A program made the position numbers and the translations under genes. From positions 124,001-188,000 of the forward strand of contig NZ_JABBYG020000009.1 of the NCBI RefSeq assembly GCF_012935325.2: a stretch of DNA of 64,000 nt, read 5' to 3'. The notes beneath the pieces were generated by a model. That model made no database searches. It saw only the letters and a list, made by a program, of their open reading frames with translations, and was not told where the DNA came from. Positions within the stretch are counted from its first letter, which is position 1. Each line of letters begins with the position of its first letter. Of the stretch, positions 44,933 through 54,575 are shown piece by piece. Source of the DNA: Paenibacillus sp. PL91 (GTDB lineage Bacteria > Bacillota > Bacilli > Paenibacillales > Paenibacillaceae).

Positions 44933-45700
44933 ATGCGTTTAAGAGGAAGAAAAGGTATTCGCGAGAGTCTTGAGGGACAGCCGGAGCTAGTTGTGCTAGA
45001 TGCCGCGCCCCACAAAGGAAAATGGAACGAGTTTTTCGGTAATGATCAGCCTATTTATGTAGAGCTAGGTATGGGGAAGGGCCGTTTCATCAGCCAGATG
45101 AGCGCGCGTTATCCACACATCAACTTTATTGGCGTTGACATGTACGACGAGCTGCTTCGCCGCGCGAGCGAGAAAGCACGCATCGTTTGGGAGCAAAAAG
45201 GGGAGTCGCATCCGCCGAACCTCGCGCTGCTGCGCGCCAATATTGAAGGCATTGAGACGATGTTCGCGCCAGGCGAGATCGAGCGCGTTCATCTTAACTT
45301 TAGCGATCCATGGCCAAAGAGCAAGCATGCGCGCCGGAGACTAACGCATCCTAGGCTCGTTGCGAAATATATCGAGCTGCTGAACGAGCGCGGCGAGATT
45401 CATTTTAAGACGGATTCGCAATCGTTGTTTGAGTTTTCATTGAACAGCTTTGCGGAAATGGAACTCGTCATGCGTAATATTTCGCTCCATTTACACAAAG
45501 AAGGTCCTAGAGAGGACCTTGTGTTTACCGAGTATGAGATGAAGTTTATGGAAAAAGGGCAAAATATTTATCGCGTTGAAGCCGTAATCGGCTCCGAAGC
45601 GCTGCGGAAGCACCGCGAGGCGAAGCATGAGAAGTCGATTAAGGAAGAGGCGGAAGCGATCGAAGCGGATGCGAACGATTCCGATGATGATGATAACTAG
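44933..45700 (+). CDS. trmB: tRNA (guanine-N7)-methyltransferase
   Basis: A 255-residue TrmB that methylates G46 of tRNA. Motif I is YVELGMGKGRFI, then NFIGVDMYDELL, and the active-site NFSDPWPKSKHARRRL. The usual FKTDSQSLFEFS is present. A long acidic tail (about 215-255, ending NDSDDDDN) goes beyond the family core. Start is at 44933, with GGAGGA ten bases up; the in-frame ATG at 44915 precedes that site. Its last four bases overlap the convergent PAP2 gene. Confidence 0.92.
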   Translation: MRLRGRKGIRESLEGQPELVVLDAAPHKGKWNEFFGNDQPIYVELGMGKGRFISQMSARYPHINFIGVDMYDELLRRASEKARIVWEQKGESHPPNLALLRANIEGIETMFAPGEIERVHLNFSDPWPKSKHARRRLTHPRLVAKYIELLNERGEIHFKTDSQSLFEFSLNSFAEMELVMRNISLHLHKEGPREDLVFTEYEMKFMEKGQNIYRVEAVIGSEALRKHREAKHEKSIKEEAEAIEADANDSDDDDN

Positions 45701-46269
45701 TTGAGTCCAATAGCCGGTCCAACCCAGGAATAATTGACCGCGAGAGCGGTCACCGTTCCGATGAGTGCGCCTGCCGCAACGTCGGACGGATAATGCAAGC
45801 CAAGGTACATCCTCGACCATCCAACCGATACTCCGATTATTAAGGCTAAAGGCACCATCAGCGTGAGCCAAATGCCGCTCGTGAGCAAGATAGGTACAAG
45901 CCAGGCAAAAATAGCTGTTGTATGGCCGGATGGGAAGGAAGAGTCTACCAGCGGCTTATGGCCGGTATTGACTCCCTGCAATGCCTGATAAGGTCGAAGC
46001 CGCTTGAACTTACGTTTGACGATTGCAACTGGCAAATGGCTAATGATGACGGCAGTCAAGCATTGCCAGCCAGTTATGCTCCAAGGTGCCGGTGCTAGAA
46101 TTGCATATATCAGGGCGGTTGCAAGCGTAAAGGTGGCGCCGCCCATATGTGTGACCGTACTTAACCATTTGCCAAGGAGTCGATGTCTTTTTCCCCCTGC
46201 AGGTCTCCGATTTGCCCAAATCAGCATCTTTTGCTCACTTGTCTTCAGCCAGCCTATCATTCGTTCCAT
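45697..46269 (-). CDS. PAP2-family membrane phosphatase
   Basis: A 190-residue membrane protein with about five helices. The three-part phosphatase signature is complete: KRKFKRLRP, SFPSGHTT and SRMYLGLHYPSDV. Such enzymes dephosphorylate undecaprenyl pyrophosphate or lipid phosphates at the outer face. The start follows AGGAGG. Stop codon overlaps trmB by four bases, tail to tail. Confidence 0.88.
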   Translation of the reverse strand: MERMIGWLKTSEQKMLIWANRRPAGGKRHRLLGKWLSTVTHMGGATFTLATALIYAILAPAPWSITGWQCLTAVIISHLPVAIVKRKFKRLRPYQALQGVNTGHKPLVDSSFPSGHTTAIFAWLVPILLTSGIWLTLMVPLALIIGVSVGWSRMYLGLHYPSDVAAGALIGTVTALAVNYSWVGPAIGLN

Positions 46270-46894
46270 CGCTGTCGTCCTCCTAACGGTGGCTAAGATT
46301 GAAACTTATTTCTTCTTATATTGTAATAAATCAATTTTAGCATGTTTTTGTTCGCTGAGCGTAAACTATTTCTTGTCCCATTATTAAAGTTTAACATAGC
46401 TGGCTTATAAATATTGATTTTCAAATTGCTGTTTAATAATGTGCAGTTGATGGTAAAACTGTAATGGACATATTTCCAGGCGTTAAGGCAAATAATGTCG
46501 AAATAGCGAAAGGTGTCATTTTGATTCCTCGTGTTCACCTGTTCGTCACATAGTCGCTACTCAATCCCAGAAACATTTTCACACATTTTATCGTAAATAA
46601 GGACGTTAGTGCTAAAAAGTCAGCAAATGGTTGAAAATAAGACTGAGTCGTCGTAAAAGGAGGTAATGCATACATTGGTGTGCCATGCAAGCGTTTTTCT
46701 GACGAGATTAAGCATAATCGAGACTAATTCAACTTTTGACAAAGAAGTTGTTTCTGTGGAGAATCAATAAAGGTCCGCGAGTGTTTGCAGAGAAACACTC
46801 ATAACAGAGAGAAAATATATAATAAAAGCTTGCAGCAGCCGTGAACAATGCTGAAAAGAGCAAAAAAAATGGGGTCTCAAGGGGGCAGTACCGC
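46270..46894. other. Long leader/intergenic region before glycosyltransferase
   Basis: A 625-base region, A+T-rich to about 46520. It contains a candidate small ORF (46666-46770), a possible promoter TTGACA (46736-46741) with GAGAAT 17 bases on, an 8-bp hairpin GAGTGTTT / AAACACTC (46779-46786, 46793-46800), and an A+T-rich stretch with TATAAT (46818-46823). In-frame codons continue above the glycosyltransferase start to 46841 without a ribosome site. Confidence 0.4.
46666..46770 (+). CDS. Small ORF (34 aa), possible leader peptide
   Basis: ATG with an ideal AAAGGAGG site four bases upstream, and 34 sense codons with no family match. It ends nine bases above a hairpin and about 125 bases above the membrane glycosyltransferase. 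The near-perfect start signal is the only support; it could be a regulatory leader peptide. Confidence 0.35.
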   Translation: MHTLVCHASVFLTRLSIIETNSTFDKEVVSVENQ

Positions 46895-48130
46895 ATGGTT
46901 CTAAGTGTTATTTTTATTGCATTTCAGGTAGTAATGGCGTTAATCGCGGTTTATCAATTCAGCATTTCTATTTTCGGCTTGGCCAAAAACAAAAGCCGGA
47001 AGCATCACGCACCGCAAAAATCATTTGCCGTGCTAGTCGCAGCTCACAACGAAGAAAAAGTAGTCGGAGCGCTTATCGAGAATTTGAAAAAAATGGACTA
47101 TCCAGAGGAACTATACGATATATTTGTTATTTGCGATAACTGCACAGACGGTACGGCTGATATAAGCCGGAGCCATGGCGTCAACGCTTGCGAGAGAACG
47201 AATCAACTGCTGCGCGGTAAAGGCTATGCGATTGAGTGGATGCTCAAAGAGCTGTGGGCTTTGCCCCGCCAATACGATGCAATTGTCATGTTCGATGCGG
47301 ATAATTTAGTAAATCCCGATTTCTTGCAATTGATGAACAACGATTTATGCGAGGGCCATCAGGTCATCCAAGGTTATTTGGATACCAAAAACCCGGATGA
47401 TTCATGGGTTACCGCAGCATATGGCATTACTTACTGGTATTGCAACAGATTGTGGCAGCTGTCCAGAACGAATTTGAAAATGGCCAACTTTCTCGGCGGA
47501 ACCGGCATGTGCTTTGATTCGTTACTGCTGAAGGATATGGGCTGGGGAGCAACAAGCCTCGTTGAGGATTTGGAGTTCTCGATGCGCTGCGTGCAGCGCG
47601 GCGTCTACCCGGTACTGAACTACGATGCCAAAGTGTATGACGAGAAGCCGGTTACGTTCAAAGCTTCCGCCAGACAGCGTCTGCGCTGGATGCAGGGACA
47701 TTTTAACGTGGCGCGCAATTATTTTTTTCCGCTGCTATGGGCGAGCATCAAGGAGCGCAACTTTGTAAAGTTTGATTCGGCAATCTACTCGATCTCCGTC
47801 TATAACACATTGCTCGGCTTTGTATTGACGATGATTATTTGGATCGATATCGCGCTGCCGTCTTCGAATTACTTGGATTCTCTGTACAACTACGTGCCAT
47901 GGTGGGTAGTCGGTATCGCTGCTGTTGCGTCGATCATCCAATTCCCGCTTGCGCTTATGCTTGAAGGCGTGAAATCGTGGAAGATGTACGCACATCTGCT
48001 TACATTGCCGCTGTTCCTAATTTCTTGGTGGCCGATTACGTTCTATGCTTTCTTTACTCAAAACAACAAAACGTGGAGCCATACACAGCATACGCGCGTC
48101 GTTCGTATCGAGGAAGTACAAAGCAAATAG
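46895..48130 (+). CDS. Membrane family 2 glycosyltransferase (IcaA/HAS-like)
   Basis: A 411-residue processive-type transferase. One N-terminal helix, then the GT-A core: VLVAAHNEEKVV, the FDADN (D-x-D-like, divalent metal and UDP-sugar), GGTGMCF, the base in SLVEDLEFSMRC, and the acceptor-site motif RQRLRWMQGHF (QxxRW-like). Two to three C-terminal helices follow. The pattern fits poly-N-acetylglucosamine, hyaluronan or cellulose-type synthases; the product is unknown. Start is the ATG at 46895 (AGGGGG nine bases up) rather than the GTG at 46841. Confidence 0.82.
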   Translation: MVLSVIFIAFQVVMALIAVYQFSISIFGLAKNKSRKHHAPQKSFAVLVAAHNEEKVVGALIENLKKMDYPEELYDIFVICDNCTDGTADISRSHGVNACERTNQLLRGKGYAIEWMLKELWALPRQYDAIVMFDADNLVNPDFLQLMNNDLCEGHQVIQGYLDTKNPDDSWVTAAYGITYWYCNRLWQLSRTNLKMANFLGGTGMCFDSLLLKDMGWGATSLVEDLEFSMRCVQRGVYPVLNYDAKVYDEKPVTFKASARQRLRWMQGHFNVARNYFFPLLWASIKERNFVKFDSAIYSISVYNTLLGFVLTMIIWIDIALPSSNYLDSLYNYVPWWVVGIAAVASIIQFPLALMLEGVKSWKMYAHLLTLPLFLISWWPITFYAFFTQNNKTWSHTQHTRVVRIEEVQSK

Positions 48131-48177
48131 AGAAAAGCGGGCTTTAAAGTAGCTTGAAAAATCATTTGCGGCAACTG

Positions 48178-48207
48178 TTGACACAGCTTCGTAGGCCATG
48201 GTATAGT
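48178..48207 (+). promoter_or_regulatory. Promoter of infC-rpmI-rplT
   Basis: TTGACA (48178-48183), 18-base spacer, TATAGT (48202-48207). It stands above the L20-type leader. Confidence 0.75.
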
Positions 48208-48213
48208 AACACG

Positions 48214-48393
48214 GTAACATTTTCAACTAACTAAATGACGCACAAGCAGAAGCACCCGCTTCTCACCTTTCGGCTTAAGCTGGCTGGTTCGCGATAATCG
48301 ATTGGTCACTCCATTGTTTCGAATAGAAATGATGCACTGACATACATGTACGGTTATGAGATGCGGGTTCGAGCGAACCCGCATTTTTTTATT
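48214..48393 (+). ncRNA. L20-type leader of the infC operon
   Basis: About 180 untranslated bases from the promoter to a full intrinsic terminator (48361-48390: GCGGGTTC / GAACCCGC then seven T) that stands ahead of infC. In Firmicutes ribosomal protein L20 binds this leader and favours termination; position, gene order and the terminator match. Upstream hairpins include AGAAGC / GCTTCT near 48248-48266. I inferred the class from context and did not test it by covariance. Confidence 0.75.
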
Positions 48394-48434
48394 GCGTAAA
48401 AACATGAAAAAACCATTTTTGGAGGTGGCACGTT

Positions 48435-48950
48435 ATTAGCAGAGAACATCAAATCAATGATGAAATCCGGGCCAGAGAAGTACGTTTAGTAGGCGCTGAC
48501 GGTGAGCAAATCGGCATCAAATCGATTCGCGATGCCTTGCAGATGGCTATAGAGCTTAATTTGGACCTGGTGAACGTCGCTCCGACGGCTAAGCCGCCGG
48601 TATGCCGCATCATGGACTACGGCAAGTTCCGTTATGAGCAGCAAAAGAAAGAAAAAGAAGCTCGCAAAAACCAAAAGATCGTTGATCTTAAGGAAGTTTG
48701 GTTCCGCGCCAACATTGATGAAAATGACTACCAAACGAAATATCGCAACGTCGTTAAGTTTCTGGGTGAAGGCGATAAAGTGAAAGCATCCGTAAGATTC
48801 CGCGGCCGTGAGATTGCACATGCATCTCTAGGACAAAAGATTTTGGATCGCCTTTCAAAAGAGGTTGCCGAATTATGCAGCGTTGAGCGCGCTCCTAAGC
48901 TGGAAGGCCGGAGCATGATTATGATTTTGGCACCCAAAACCAACAGCTAA
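48435..48950 (+). CDS. infC: Translation initiation factor IF-3 (ATT start)
   Basis: A 171-residue IF-3. The frame begins at the ATT at 48435, eight bases after GGAGGT, and gives the family start SREHQINDEIRAREVRL; a later ATG at 48537 would cut off the N-terminal domain. The C-terminal domain (about 85-171) has KEVWFRANIDENDYQTK and the VKASVRFRGRE strand. IF-3 checks start codons and rejects non-standard ones, so the ATT start allows IF-3 to limit its own synthesis, as known from other infC genes. Confidence 0.95.
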   Translation: MSREHQINDEIRAREVRLVGADGEQIGIKSIRDALQMAIELNLDLVNVAPTAKPPVCRIMDYGKFRYEQQKKEKEARKNQKIVDLKEVWFRANIDENDYQTKYRNVVKFLGEGDKVKASVRFRGREIAHASLGQKILDRLSKEVAELCSVERAPKLEGRSMIMILAPKTNS

Positions 48951-48984
48951 CAACTGATGAAGAACTTTAAGGAGGATAACTGAT

Positions 48985-49182
48985 ATGCCTAAGATGAAAA
49001 CTCACAGCAGTCTGAAAGACCGCTTTAAAATTACTGGAACTGGTAAAGTAAAACGTTACAAAGCTTACCGTAACCACTTGCTTTCACACAAATCCGGTCG
49101 TCAAAAACGCGTACTTGCTGGCCAACCGCTTATGGCTGCTGGCGACGTTCGTCGTTTGAAGCAAGGCCTTTCCAACTTGTAA
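48985..49182 (+). CDS. rpmI: 50S ribosomal protein bL35
   Basis: A 65-residue basic protein, MPKMKTHSSLKDRFKITG at the start, full length for bL35, in the standard infC-rpmI-rplT order. Start follows AAGGAGG. Confidence 0.97.
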   Translation: MPKMKTHSSLKDRFKITGTGKVKRYKAYRNHLLSHKSGRQKRVLAGQPLMAAGDVRRLKQGLSNL

Positions 49183-49232
49183 TATAAAGCAACAACAAAT
49201 AAGCTAATTCAACCTACAGGAGGTTTCCACTC

Positions 49233-49592
49233 ATGGCAAGAGTCAAAGGCGGATTTGTCCGCACTCGTCGTCGCAAAAGAATTCTAAAGCTAGCTAAAGG
49301 TTATTTCGGTTCGAAACATCGTCTGTTTAAAACAGCGAAGGAGCAAGTTGGTAAGTCCCTTATGTACGCTTACCGTGACCGTCGCAACAAAAAACGTGAC
49401 ATCCGCAGACTGTGGATCGTTCGTATCAACGCGGCAGCTCGCATCAACGGACTTTCGTACAACAAATTTATGCACGGCTTGAAACTTGCGGGCGTAGAAG
49501 TTAACCGCAAAATCCTTGCTGACCTAGCAGTTAACGATATGACTTCGTTCAACTCGCTTGCAGGCATCGCAAAAGAGAAAATTAACGCGTAG
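49233..49592 (+). CDS. rplT: 50S ribosomal protein bL20
   Basis: A 119-residue protein with the family start MARVKGGFVRTRRRKRILK and the helix-rich C-terminal domain. L20 assembles early onto 23S rRNA and is the expected repressor of this operon through the leader upstream. Start follows AGGAGG; a strong terminator ends the operon. Confidence 0.97.
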   Translation: MARVKGGFVRTRRRKRILKLAKGYFGSKHRLFKTAKEQVGKSLMYAYRDRRNKKRDIRRLWIVRINAAARINGLSYNKFMHGLKLAGVEVNRKILADLAVNDMTSFNSLAGIAKEKINA

Positions 49593-49604
49593 ACGTTAAC
49601 GTAT

Positions 49605-49655
49605 AAAGGCTGTCCAGGTTGTCGCTTTGACGACTATTGGACAGCCTTTTTTTAA
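49605..49655 (+). terminator. Terminator of the infC operon
   Basis: AAGGCTGTCCA...GTCG pairs with CGAC...TGGACAGCCTT, followed by seven T. Confidence 0.93.
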
Positions 49656-49812
49656 TATATGCAATTGCTATCTATGAAGAAGCCGTAAGCAGCTCAAGCT
49701 CTAGCATCTCTAGCAGGCTATGCGTACATTTATTAGAATAGAGGACAAACAAACAGACGGAATCCGCTTTCCCGGAATAAGCTAAAGGACAACGGGAAAG
49801 GAGGGATTTCGC

Positions 49813-50190
49813 ATGCGTAACGTTTCCAAACAAGAAGTACGGAAACTGGTCGGCAAATCCATTTATGCAGTACGTCCTGACGGCTCAGTCGTCACGGGCA
49901 AGCTCGTTCGTGTTAGCCAAAATAAATTGGTTGTAGCTCCCTTGAAAAAAGATAAGGGCAAGATTGTAAAAACTAATGCTATTCTACCTCTTGTCTTGTT
50001 TGATCTTCTTGCAATCGGCACGCTCCCACTTTGGGGCGGCGGTTTTGGTGGAGGCTTCGGCGGAGGCTATGGCGGTAATTGTTGCAACAACAAGTACAAT
50101 AACTACGGAAGTGGCGGTTATGGCAACCAAGGCTATAACAGTTACAACGGTTACAACAATTACGACAACCAAGGCTATAACGGGTATTAA
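49813..50190 (+). CDS. Gly/Asn/Tyr-rich protein with short SH3-like N-terminus
   Basis: A 125-residue protein with a strong AAAGGAGG start. Residues 1-52 look like a small beta barrel (GKSIYAVRPDGSVVTGKLVRVSQNK split in three strands). A hydrophobic stretch follows (about 57-74), then a low-complexity tail of Gly-rich (WGGGFGGGFGGGYGG) and Tyr/Asn-rich repeats (NNYGSGGYGNQGYNSYNGY). Such tails occur in Bacillales spore coat and surface proteins, so a coat role is possible but unproven. Confidence 0.65.
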   Translation: MRNVSKQEVRKLVGKSIYAVRPDGSVVTGKLVRVSQNKLVVAPLKKDKGKIVKTNAILPLVLFDLLAIGTLPLWGGGFGGGFGGGYGGNCCNNKYNNYGSGGYGNQGYNSYNGYNNYDNQGYNGY

Positions 50191-50204
50191 TGAAAGCTAG
50201 GTAA

Positions 50205-50657
50205 TCATAACGGGGCAAGCGGCTTAAGCAGCTCGTAACAACGAAGCTCAGGATAGTAGTGAACGGTATTATAACCAAGCTTATTGTATAATTGATGGGC
50301 TTTATCATTTACCTGATCGACAAACAGCCTGGCTACCTTGCAGTGCTGCTTCCTGCCGTAAGCCTCGCTATGTGCTATTAATTTTCTGCCCCATTGTCTA
50401 TTTCGATGCTCGGGATGCGTGACCATCATATCTAAATAAAGAACTTCCCCCATCACTTCAAAATGAATGAAGGAGACCGGCGGGCTTTTTTTTGATAAGG
50501 ATGCTACATAAGTAACACCTCGACGAAATCGCTTCGGAAGCTCGCGAATCGTCTGGGCGTCATGCTGGTGAACCGTATGCGACAAAGGGATCAGCTCGCT
50601 CCGAATGAGGCGGACAACCTCTGCTTGATCAAACCGAGGCTCATAAAGTCTTATCAT
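50205..50657 (-). CDS. GNAT family N-acetyltransferase
   Basis: A 150-residue acetyltransferase. Motif A is DMMVTHPEHRNRQWGRKLIAH and the late NDKAHQLYNKLGYNTVHYY is typical. The usual R/Q-x-x-G-x-G/A reads RNRQWG, with a Trp where Gly is common. Start at 50657 chosen for GGA nine bases up; 50666 is the alternative. Acceptor unknown. Confidence 0.82.
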   Translation of the reverse strand: MIRLYEPRFDQAEVVRLIRSELIPLSHTVHQHDAQTIRELPKRFRRGVTYVASLSKKSPPVSFIHFEVMGEVLYLDMMVTHPEHRNRQWGRKLIAHSEAYGRKQHCKVARLFVDQVNDKAHQLYNKLGYNTVHYYPELRCYELLKPLAPL

Positions 50658-50792
50658 AAAGATCATTCCATTCTGCGGCGCTGAATAGATTGGAGCGCTG
50701 CATGAGTTTGCCGATTAGAGGCTAAAATAGTATATGTGTCGGGATCGCAAAATGCGCCGATTACAATTTATGCGAAGAGTTGCTCATGGTTC

Positions 50793-50821
50793 TTGACGAA
50801 CGGAGATTCGCGGCATATAAT
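50793..50821 (+). promoter_or_regulatory. Promoter of the ilv-leu leader
   Basis: TTGACG (50793-50798), exactly 17 bases, TATAAT (50816-50821). Transcription should begin near 50828 and read through the T-box leader. Confidence 0.85.
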
Positions 50822-50827
50822 AAAGAA

Positions 50828-51200
50828 AGTCTTATCTACCACGTACCGGTGTACGCACCATGTGGTACATATACAATCAGCAATGATGAGGACGAAGTGC
50901 TTAGGGCTCTTTTGAACAGAGAGCGGATGGATCAGCTGCAACCATCGCCAAAATCCCTTTTCTACGAGCTCACCTCGGAGCTGTTTCCTTGAAAAGCAAC
51001 AACGAATGCTGTTGCCTAATAGGGGAAATCGCAGGGCAAGCGTTACAGTGCCAATAGTATGGACGTATGTGCACGACGTTCTTACTTGTGGAGGTTATAC
51101 ATCGGGAGATGTGTAACGAATTTGGGTGGTACCACGGAAGATATACCTTTCGTCCCTCTTTGCTTCGTTTGAAGCATGAGGAGCGAAAGGTTTTTTTGTT
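50828..51200 (+). ncRNA. T-box leader, leucine-type, ahead of ilvB
   Basis: The T-box core GGGTGGTACCACGG lies at 51124-51137, with the AGAGAG...GATGG/CCATC element near 50919-50946. A specifier-like stretch GAGCTCACCTCGGAGCTG (50966-50983) has CTC, a leucine codon, at 50969-50971. A terminator stem follows (51145-51197, ACCTTTCGTCCCTC / GAGGAGCGAAAGGT, seven T). Uncharged tRNA-Leu would pair with specifier and T-box and prevent termination. Between them 51003-51125 can form stems II/III. Confidence 0.85.
51145..51197 (+). terminator. T-box regulated terminator
   Basis: Long stem with a GTTT loop and T7 tail, 26 bases above the ilvB start. Its 5' arm follows the T-box core, so the antiterminator and terminator compete. 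Confidence 0.88.
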
Positions 51201-51222
51201 TTTTCTGAGAGGAGGATGACTG

Positions 51223-52968
51223 ATGGTAACGCAAGGTACAACACTGAAGTCAAAAGAGGAATTGAAGGAAAGGCTCTCGAAGCCCGAGGTCATTAGTGGT
51301 TCAGAAATATTGCTTCGCAGTCTGCTGCTTGAGGGTGTGGATTGTGTATTCGGCTATCCTGGTGGAGCAGTGTTGTACATTTACGACGCGATGCACGGGA
51401 ACCCCGATTTCAATCATTTACTCACTCGTCATGAGCAAGGCGCGATCCACGCAGCTGACGGTTATGCCCGCGCAAGCGGTAAAGTAGGCGTTTGTATCGC
51501 AACCTCAGGTCCAGGGGCAACGAATCTGGTTACGGGTATCGCGACTGCCTATATGGATTCTGTACCGTTAGTTGTCATTACGGGCAACGTCATTTCCAGC
51601 TTGATCGGAAGCGATGCTTTCCAAGAAGCGGATATTACAGGCATTACAATGCCAATCACGAAGCACAGCTACTTGGTACGTGATGTAGAAGACTTGCCGC
51701 GAATCATACATGAAGCATTCCACATTGCCAACACTGGCCGCAAAGGTCCAGTATTGATCGATATACCAAAGGACATCTCGGCGGCTACAACATTGTTCAA
51801 GCCGGTAACGGAAGTAAGCATCCGCGGCTACAACCCGACGGTTTCTCCAAACAAGAATCAAGTCGACAAGCTTATTAAAGCGATTGAGCAGGCAGAGCGT
51901 CCGATCATTCTCGCCGGCGGCGGAGTTGTATATTCCGGCGGTCACGAGGAGTTGTTCGAGTTCGTAACGAAAACGCAAATTCCGATTACGACGACATTGC
52001 TAGGTTTGGGTGCATTCCCAAGCGGCAACGAGCTGTTCCTGGGCATGCCAGGCATGCACGGCACGTATACGGCTAACAAATCGATTCAAAGTGCAGATTT
52101 GCTAATCAACATCGGCGCTCGCTTCGATGACCGTGTAACCGGCAAGCTGTCCGGCTTCGCGCCGCTTGCAAAAATCGTTCATATCGATATCGATCCAGCG
52201 GAAATCGGCAAAAACGTACCGACGGACATTCCGATCGTAGGTGACGTGAAGACGGTTCTCCAGCTTGTTAACAAGCAAGCTAAACGCGCGGATAAAGCGG
52301 ATGACTGGCGTGCGAAGCTTAAGGCATCCTGCGCGGAATATCCGTTTAGCTACTCGGATTCCGAGACTGAGCTTAAGCCGCAATGGGTAGTGGAGCTCAT
52401 CCACGAAACCACAAATGGTGATGCAATTGTAACGACTGACGTTGGCCAGCATCAAATGTGGGCAGCCCAGTATTACAAATTCAACAAGCCGCGGTCATGG
52501 GTTACCTCCGGCGGTTTGGGCACAATGGGCTTCGGCTTCCCTTCCGCTATCGGCGCCCAAATGGCGAATCCGGACCGGGTAGTCGTATCGATCAACGGTG
52601 ACGGAGGCTTTCAAATGTGCGCGCAGGAGCTCGCTATTTGCGCAATCAATAATATTCCAGTCAAGGTTGTTATTATTAATAACCAGGTGCTTGGGATGGT
52701 TCGCCAGTGGCAAGAGCTTATTTACGATAATCGCTACAGCCATATCGATCTTTCCGGCAGTCCAGACTTCGTTAAGCTTTCCGAGGCTTACGGAGTGAAA
52801 GGCTTCCGCGCAACGAATAAAGAGGAAGCGCGCGTCGCATGGGAAGAAGCACTCCGCCATCCAGGTCCAGCAGTCGTTGAGTTCGTCGTTCGCAAAGAAG
52901 AGAACGTGTATCCAATGGTTGCGCAAGGAAGCACCATCGACGAAATGATCATGGGGGATGCGGAATGA
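51223..52968 (+). CDS. ilvB: Acetolactate synthase large subunit
   Basis: A 581-residue ThDP enzyme, first shared step of valine, leucine and isoleucine synthesis (two pyruvates, or pyruvate plus 2-oxobutyrate). The N-terminal domain has the FGYPGGAVL and catalytic Glu region RHEQGAIHAADGYARA; the ThDP motif is INGDGGFQM ... INNQVLGMVRQWQ. Start follows GAGGAGG. Overlaps ilvN by four bases, so translation is coupled. Expressed under the leucine T-box. Confidence 0.96.
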   Translation: MVTQGTTLKSKEELKERLSKPEVISGSEILLRSLLLEGVDCVFGYPGGAVLYIYDAMHGNPDFNHLLTRHEQGAIHAADGYARASGKVGVCIATSGPGATNLVTGIATAYMDSVPLVVITGNVISSLIGSDAFQEADITGITMPITKHSYLVRDVEDLPRIIHEAFHIANTGRKGPVLIDIPKDISAATTLFKPVTEVSIRGYNPTVSPNKNQVDKLIKAIEQAERPIILAGGGVVYSGGHEELFEFVTKTQIPITTTLLGLGAFPSGNELFLGMPGMHGTYTANKSIQSADLLINIGARFDDRVTGKLSGFAPLAKIVHIDIDPAEIGKNVPTDIPIVGDVKTVLQLVNKQAKRADKADDWRAKLKASCAEYPFSYSDSETELKPQWVVELIHETTNGDAIVTTDVGQHQMWAAQYYKFNKPRSWVTSGGLGTMGFGFPSAIGAQMANPDRVVVSINGDGGFQMCAQELAICAINNIPVKVVIINNQVLGMVRQWQELIYDNRYSHIDLSGSPDFVKLSEAYGVKGFRATNKEEARVAWEEALRHPGPAVVEFVVRKEENVYPMVAQGSTIDEMIMGDAE

Positions 52969-53450
52969 AAAAACATACGATCGCAGTAATCGTTAACGAT
53001 CAGCCCGGCGTTCTGCAACGCGTATCCGGCTTGTTCGGACGCCGCGGCTTCAATATTGAGAGCATTACAGTTGGTTCCAGCGAAGAGGTAGGCTTGTCGC
53101 GTATGGTCATCGTCACTTCAGGTGATGACCATACCCTCGAGCAGGTTACGAAGCAATTGTACAAGCTGATCGACGTTATTAAAGTTATTGATCTCAGCTC
53201 CAACCCGATGGTTGCACGCGAGCTTGCCTTAATTAAGGTAAACGCGGAGCCGGCATCGCGTCCTGAAATTCTAGGCGTAGTAGAAACCTTCCGAGCAGCG
53301 GTTGTTGACATCGGCACTCATTCGCTTATGGTACAAGTAGTAGGTGACACGGAGAAAATCGACGCTATGGTCGAGCTGCTTAAGCCTTATGGCATTCGTG
53401 AGCTATCGCGTACGGGAGTAACTGCGCTAAACAGAGGCAACGCCAAGTAA
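52965..53450 (+). CDS. ilvN: Acetolactate synthase small subunit
   Basis: A 161-residue regulatory subunit with an N-terminal ACT domain (HTIAVIVNDQPGVLQRVSGLF, then RGFNIESITVG) that binds valine for feedback control, and a C-terminal ALS_ss domain. ATGA overlap with ilvB. Confidence 0.95.
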   Translation: MKKHTIAVIVNDQPGVLQRVSGLFGRRGFNIESITVGSSEEVGLSRMVIVTSGDDHTLEQVTKQLYKLIDVIKVIDLSSNPMVARELALIKVNAEPASRPEILGVVETFRAAVVDIGTHSLMVQVVGDTEKIDAMVELLKPYGIRELSRTGVTALNRGNAK

Positions 53451-53574
53451 TTCCTATCATACATTCAACATCCCCGCTTTGAGCGGGAGTTTAAGGGGAG
53501 AACCGCTGCTTATGGGTCATTCTCTGCTTAAACACCCGCTCAAAAGGGTTAAATTAAAGGAGGCAATTATTAAA

Positions 53575-54567
<993 letters not shown>

Positions 54568-54575
54568 TAACAGAT

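Noticed and set aside
46293..46538. Reverse-strand frame of 81 codons in an A+T-rich gap
   Set aside because: No ribosome site, odd composition and no family pattern; looks like chance.
50786..50992. Open frame of about 69 codons ahead of ilvB
   Set aside because: It covers the -35/-10 boxes and the specifier part of the T-box leader, and its start has no good ribosome site.
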